Assembly: GCA_003868215.1 (NCBI GenBank)
Contig: QWDQ01000024.1
Span: 124,001-188,000, forward strand
Source of the DNA: Pseudophaeomoniella oleicola
Taxonomy: Eukaryota > Ascomycota > Eurotiomycetes > Phaeomoniellales > Phaeomoniellaceae
Direction of reading: 5' to 3'
Length of the DNA stretch: 64,000 nucleotides
Shown here: positions 57,445 to 64,000 of the stretch, one piece after another
Numbering within the stretch: position 1 is the first letter of the stretch
Layout of the letters: each line of letters begins with the position of its first letter
Translations under genes and position numbers: made by a program
Notes under the pieces: generated by a model
Told to the model about the DNA's origin: nothing
The model's database searches: none
What the model saw: the letters and a program-made list of their open reading frames with translations, nothing else

Positions 57445-60400
57445 AATATAATTTCTCTCTCTTTTTTATATTTTTTATTTATTTAATTTTTTTAATTATT
57501 TATATATTATATTAATCTATTTCTACTTTCTTTAATTCGTTTTAATAATATTTAATTAGCGTTCGTAGAGTACGATATTTTTAAAAAAAATTATATTAAA
57601 AAAAAAACGAGTACGAAGAAAATAATATTAAAAAAATAATTTATCGCGTTTTTAATTATTTTAATTATTTTTATTATTTCCGCCGTCTTTATTATTTCCG
57701 CCGTTAGTATTTCCTCCGTAAACGTTTTATATTTTTATTATTATAAAAAAATCTATTTTTTATTTTTATTTTTTAACGATTTTGAAAATAATTAATTATT
57801 TAATATTATTTTAAATTCTTCTTCGTTTTTTTCTTTCCGTAGATACATCCCGCGTTTGATTTATATTTTATTAATTAATTATAAATATAGTGATTTTATT
57901 TATTATTATTTTTATTTATTTCTCCGTTTATATAATTTTTAATTAATATTAATAATATATTTATTACGTTAAGCGTTTTAACTCTCGGATTAATAATTAT
58001 AATTATATTATTTATAAATATTATTTATTATTTATTTATATTTAATTTATTAATTATTTTATTTAGCCCTTATTCTAATTAATTATAAATATTATTTTAA
58101 AACGAGTTATATCTATAAATTTATAAATATTATTTTAAATTTATTTTATTATTATTAATAATATACTAAATCTCGAAGAATTATAAATATATTATTTATA
58201 ATATATATCTCGTTTTAAAAATTATTTTAAATTAATTTATTATTAATAATTATTATTATTTTTATATTTTCGGCATTCAGCTATTTCTATTTATATATAA
58301 TTTAAATATTTTTATTATAAATTATTTATTTTTCGTTAATTTTTTTATTATTATTATTAATAAAGCCGTTAAAGGTGCCATTAATTAAAAAATTAATTTA
58401 AATTATATTATTAATATAAATATCCGATTTTTAATTTAAATTATATATATTATTATAAAGATTAATACTGCTGTTATAAATATATTTTTTATATATAATT
58501 AATAAAAATTAATTATATTAATATAATATAATTCTCTCTTTCTGACCGGAGGAGATGTAATTAAGTTTAAAAAAAAAAGTAATTAAAAATTAATAAAAAA
58601 AATATTAAAATAAATATAAAAAAAATAATAAAGACTTTTAATTTAAAGTAAATTTATATTATTTTTATATATTATATATAATTAATTTATTTATTTTATT
58701 ATTATTATAATGCTGTATTATATTCGTTTAGTTTTTATTTTTTTTTATTAATTAATTAATTAATAAATCCGTCTAAACGTTACGCTAGCCGTAATTAATT
58801 TAAATATTAATATTTTATTTATTCTTTTTTTATTTTTTTTTTTATTTTTTTAATAATCTGTTTTTTTTATTTCTTTTATTAATCTGAATTATTTTAAAAT
58901 CTTTTTTTTTATTATTTATTTTATTAATTTCCTCAGCTTTTTCGTTATATTAAATAATATATTATAATTAATTAATTTATATATATTCCGTAATCTTTCC
59001 GTATTTTATTTATTATAATATAGAATTATATATTTTATTATTTATTTATTATTTTTATAAAAATAATAAAGATTTTTTATTTTTAAAATTCTTTTTTAAT
59101 ATAAAAAGCTTTTTAAATTAGTTTTTTTAATTTTAAATTAAATAATAATTAAACTTTCCGTTTTCGTTAAATATATATATAAAATATTATTTTATTATAA
59201 CTATTTTTCTTTATTAATTAATAAATTTTTATTTTTATTATTTTAAAATCCCTTTTATTTAGCTCGTATTTTATTATTTATATAAATATTTAGAATTTTT
59301 TTAATTTTTTTTTTTACGATTTCTTTTTATTCTTTTTATTTATTTATTTAATATATTTATAATTTAGTTTATTTATTTATTTAGCGTAATCGATTTATAT
59401 TATTTTTATTTATTTATAAAAAATAATTTATTAAAGATTTTTTTAATATATTATTTTTAATTATTTCTTTTTTATTTTTCGCTGGCTTTTAGTATCGTTT
59501 AATTTATATATATATTTAAAATTAAAATAATAAATTTTTTTTTTAAAATTAATATAAATACTATATAATAAATATTTATTATACGTTAAAAGATCTATAT
59601 TTAAATAATTTTTAATTTTTTAATTTAATTTTTTTATTTTTTATTTAAAGTAGTTAAAGTTTATATAATAATAATATATATTATTATAAATCTAATTATT
59701 TAAAAGTAAATACGTTTTATTTATAATATAATTATATTTTATATATTAATCATTAATAATATTAGATATTTTATTTATATTAAGATTTTATTAATAACGT
59801 TAATTATTTAAGATTTTTAAATTAATCTAGTATTAATATATATTTTTAATATATTAATTTCTTTTTTTAACGTTATTATTATTTTTTTTAATTAAATTAT
59901 TTTTTTTAAATTATATCTTCTCGAACTGTTCGTTATATAGATTAATTTATATTTAATAAATATAAAAACCGTTTTATATATATTTATTTATTATATATAG
60001 TTTACGTATATTATTTTTAATTTTTAATAAGTTTTTTCCGTTAATCTGTTTACAGTTATCAGATTAATATTATTTATAAATTTATAAATAATTACATCGA
60101 ATTTAAACCTTTAATATAAATCTAATAAATTAATATTAAAAAAAAAAAAGATTAAGAAAAGAATTAAATCTTAAAATATATTATATATTATATATTTTAA
60201 TTATAAAATTTATTCTCTTAGCTAAAGACTTATTTATTATTTATTTAAAAATAATTTTATATAAATTATTATTTATTCCGATATTCTTTTTTTTTAGATT
60301 ATATAATAATTTTTAATATAAAATTTTATTAAAAACTCTAATTATATTAAGATTAAATATAAATATTATTTATTTATTTTTTAATTTTTATTATTATATT

Positions 60401-63127
60401 ATTTAAATTTATTATATAATATAATATAAAATTAATTTAATTAATTTTCTTTCTCTCATTCTTATTTAGTTAGGCGAGAGTAAAATATATTTTTTAATAA
60501 TAATATAAATATATTTCGTTAAATAGTTTTTATATATTTTATTAATTATATTTAATAAAATTATAAGTTTATATATTTCTAACGATATATAATTTTTATT
60601 TAATTTTTTAATAATTATAATAATAATCGTTTTAAAGTAAACGGAATAATATTTATATATTATATATATTTAAAATATAAATTAAAATTATTTTATAATT
60701 ATTTTATTTATTCTTTTTTAGAATCGATTCGGTAATTTATTTAATTTAAATATTTTATCAGACGGAACGCGTATTATAAATTTATTTATTATACGCGAAT
60801 TAATTATATTAAAAATATTTATTAAAATGAAATAAATCGTCTCATTAATATTCGTTAAATTAATATTTTTAATTTAAAAAAAGAATTTTATTTTTAATAT
60901 ATATTTTTTTTATATATTTATTATTATTTTTAATCCCTTTTTTTTTAATATTAATATAATAATAATATTATAATCGCGTTTTATTTATATATTTTTTATA
61001 AAATTATAAATATTTTTATTTTTTTAAAGATTCTCGACGAACTTTTTTTATTATTTTATTTTATATTTTTTAATAATAATCTTCTTTTTATTTATAAATT
61101 TTTAATATTTTTATTTAATTTTCTGCGAGTCATTTATTTTAAATATATATTTTATATATTTTACGTTATTTATTATTATTTAATATTTTATTAATTAATT
61201 CGTTTTTTCTACTCTCGTTTTAATTTTTTTAATAATTATTTTTAATATTACTTTCTTAATCGTTTTTTAATAAATTTTAATAAATTAATTAATTTCTTTA
61301 TTAATTATAATTATTATATTTATTATACGATTTATTTATAATTTATATATATTTAGTAATTCCGCTGTTTTATTTATATTTTTTTTATATATATATATAT
61401 ATTTTTTTTTTATATATATTTTTTTTTTAGCTTCGAGGATTACTAAAAAGAGATTTATATAAATTAAAAAATAATTTAATATTTACTTTATTTTATATAT
61501 AACGCGATAATATAATATATATTTCGTTAAATATTAATTTATAAATATTAAATTTAATATTATTTAACTCTTTCTTTTAATCTTAATTAATATTTTTAAT
61601 AAAACTATTTAATTTATTTTTTTAATTTCTGTTATATAAATAAGATTTATAATAATTAAGTATATATATTATATCTATAATTCGTTTTATATTAAATAAT
61701 AAAAATTAAAATTTTTTATTATTATATATTCTCTTAATTATTTGAATTTAGATTTAATTTAATTTAATATTTTTAAATTCATTACCGTAAATTCTTACGA
61801 AGGATTATATACGTTATATATATATATTATTATATATATAATATTTATCGACAGAGTTATAAAATATATATTAATTATATATTATTTATATATATTATTC
61901 GAAATACGTTTATTAATATAAATATATATTTTTATTTAATTATTATTAAAATAATAAAGCCTAAAATTGATTCTTATTAATTAATAAATAATATTTTATA
62001 TAAAATTTTTTTATAATTTTTAAATAATTATAATATCGTATTTAATAATTATTTTATATATAAAAAATAATATTATAATAAGTTCTCTACTCTTCTGAAT
62101 ATTATATTATAAGATTTTTAGATTATAATTTATTATTTATAAATTTATTTATATTTAACGGTATTTATTTATTTTTTATAATTTAGATTTTTATTTCTTT
62201 TTATTCGTTACGTTTATAAAATAATTATAATTTATATATTTTTAAAATATTTAAGACTTGCGTTCCGAATAAAATATTTAATATATTTTAAAATTAATTT
62301 TATATTTAAATAATATCTTTTAATGATTTATTTAATTTACGTTTTTTTATTTATTTTTTTAAATTTATTAACGATTATCTCTTTTTTTTAAATTTTTAAA
62401 CCGATTTAATATACGATTTAAAAAATATAATTATATTATTATTTATAAATATTTTATTTATTATAAAATAATAATATAATATGATTTTTTTAATATAATT
62501 CGTTCTTTTTATTTTTCTTTTTTAAATATAATATGTATTCGATTTAATATTATATTTATTTTATAAATAATTATAATATCTATTTTTTAATTATTAATTA
62601 TATACGTTTATTTTATATTTTCCGACGTATTAATTATATATCGTTTTAAATTAGTAATTATATTATAAATAATTATATTTTTAATATTTATAATATTATA
62701 AAACCCTTAATTTTCGTTTAAAATATTAATAATATTTAATTTTATATTTAATTTATATATTGTTTTTTATTATATTATTAATTTACTTTTTATATATTAT
62801 TTTTATTATTATAAAAACGTAGATTTTCTCCGGAATAATATTTTTATAAAATTATTTTATTTTTTTAATTTTTAATTATTTATTTTTTCTAATTTTAACT
62901 TTTTATATTTTTTTAATAAATATTTTTATATTTTTTCCGATGATCTGCCGGTATAATTTATATATTATAATTATATATAATTTATTTATTATATATTTTA
63001 TTTTTAAAATCGATTCGATTTAGTTTATATTTAAATATAATATTTTTATTATATTATAATTTTTAATCTAAATAAATATCCGTTTAGGTTTAACGAGTCT
63101 TATTTTAAATATTAATTTTAATTAATA
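57432..63127 (-). mobile_element. LINE copy 3 (Tad1-like) body, minus strand
   Basis: Continuation of the minus-strand copy split by copy 2. Its sequence at 57432-61700 parallels copy 1 (45285-49533) and, beyond that, 61700-63118 matches the reverse complement of the ORF1 half of copy 2 (about 50945-52365). Joined with 49534-50347 the copy spans about 6.5 kb of element. The reverse-transcriptase block lies near 59.9-60.7 kb. Its 5' end is cut by copy 4 at about 63.12 kb and presumably continues past the window. Heavily RIP-mutated. Confidence 0.8.
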
Positions 63128-64000
63128 GGAGAAAAAGGAAAATGAAGGAACCTCTTATAGAATCTAGAATATATCTAGAGAAAATAAGACTATTAGTTTT
63201 AATAAAAAAAAAATTAATATCGTTATAATATTTAAAACTAACGAGCCGCGTGCTAAAAATATAAAAATAATAAATATAACGCGAGATAATTCTTAATTAT
63301 AATAATAATTAAATTAAATATAATTATAATTAAATTATTAAACACATCGAATACTTCTGGTAATAATTTAATAAAAAGAAAAGATTTAAAAAACTATAAA
63401 AAAAATTAAAAAATAAAATTAAAAAAAAAACGATAAATAAAAAATATATAATAATTATACAGAAATATTATAAGAATAAAATTATATTACGAAAAATAAA
63501 AAATAAAATTAATTTATTTTATTAAAAAAAACCTATAATTAAAATATTTACGTAAATAACCGCGGGCGAATCGCGGACTAAATATATAAAAATAAAAACC
63601 GAAAAACGACGTAAAGAGATTATAATTAAAATTAAAAATAAAAAAAATTAATAAATAATTAATAATATATTTAGAGATAAATTATTAATTAAAATTAAAA
63701 AAAAAACGAATTAAATATAAAATTAATATTTAAAATAAAACTTATTAAATTTAAACGGATATTTATTTAAATTAAAAATCATAATACGATAGAAATATTA
63801 CGTTTAAATATAAACTAAATCGAATTAATTTTAGAAATAAAATGTATAATAAATAAATTATATATAATTATAATATATAAATTATATCGATAAATTATTG
63901 AAAAGAATATAAAAATATTTATTAAAAAAATATAAAAAACTAAAATTAAAAGAAATAAATAATTAAAAATTAAAAAAATAAAATAACTTTATAAAGATAT
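63128..64000 (+). mobile_element. LINE copy 4 (Tad1-like), 5' end, plus strand, runs off the window
   Basis: A new element start: the sequence from about 63128 parallels the 5' end of copy 2 (50348 onward), including the leader, the ORF1 ATG at 63142 (MKEPLIESRIYLEKI) and the following about 850 bp. It interrupts the minus-strand copy 3 in the opposite orientation, as copy 2 does. The 3' part lies beyond the right edge. Confidence 0.78.

Larger units (their letters stand above)
44221..64000. repeat. RIP-saturated, AT-rich heterochromatic tract of nested LINEs
   Basis: Base composition falls abruptly near 44220 and stays extremely AT-rich to the right edge; no long ORF is present on either strand. 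Remaining C and G occur mainly as CpG, while CpA and TpG are very rare. That is the pattern expected when repeat-induced point mutation has converted most CpA to TpA on both strands. The tract decomposes into several copies of one LINE (entered separately). The first 270 bp (44221-44493) do not align to the LINE copies I could trace and may be another decayed repeat or RIP that leaked past the element end. Confidence 0.9.

Noticed and set aside
44221-64000. CRISPR array, tRNA or rRNA genes, or a mitochondrial segment as explanations of the AT-rich tract
   Set aside because: No regularly spaced repeats, no RNA-gene signatures and no mitochondrial genes; the tract is explained by long inverted and direct LINE copies with RIP.

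Overview
The window comes from the nuclear genome of a filamentous ascomycete (Pezizomycotina). The genes have introns of about 45-70 nt with fungal donor, branch-point (CTGAC/CTAAC) and acceptor signals. The gene set is fungal: GATOR1 subunit Npr2, SAGA subunit Ada3/Ngg1, a DUF7053 protein, a SAT4/PTH11-type membrane protein and a highly reducing polyketide synthase. The right third is an extremely AT-rich tract that looks saturated with repeat-induced point mutation (RIP). A leotiomycete or related lineage with AT-isochores is a guess only.

Layout. 1-7.8 kb: an Artemis/SNM1-type nuclease (minus strand, runs off the left edge), a conserved fungal protein of unknown function, and a membrane RING-H2 ubiquitin ligase rebuilt from four exons. 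7.85-28.4 kb: a biosynthetic cluster with cytochrome P450 A (+), cytochrome P450 B (-), a secreted FAD-linked oxidase (+), a short-chain dehydrogenase (+), a SAT4-like seven-helix membrane protein (+) and a 2585-residue reducing PKS (+) with order KS-AT-DH-MT-ER-KR-ACP. P450 B and the FAD oxidase share a divergent 855-bp promoter region. The PKS ends at its ACP, and I see no release enzyme, pathway-specific transcription factor or classical transporter in the window. The likely chemistry is a reduced, C-methylated chain tailored by two P450s, an SDR and a berberine-bridge-type oxidase; the product cannot be named from the sequence. 28.8-43.2 kb: mostly housekeeping genes, namely FRG1-like, a 2OG-Fe(II) dioxygenase, an NAD-dependent epimerase, NPR2 (with an apparent GC-AG intron), ADA3, a DUF7053 protein and a 1021-residue protein kinase with a long disordered tail.

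44.2-64 kb: base composition collapses to AT-rich and no host gene is visible. The tract resolves into at least four copies of one Tad1-like LINE nested in one another. A nearly complete 7.08-kb copy on the plus strand (50348-57431), ending in ATCA repeats, sits inside a minus-strand copy and is flanked by an exact 13-bp target-site duplication. Another plus-strand copy begins near 63.13 kb inside the same host copy, and a further minus-strand copy occupies 44.5-49.5 kb. Most surviving cytosines are in CpG, as expected if CpA was the preferred RIP target.

Intron-exon structures were derived by hand: splice signals were read and reading frames checked across every junction. Functions come from recognised family motifs, not from database searches.
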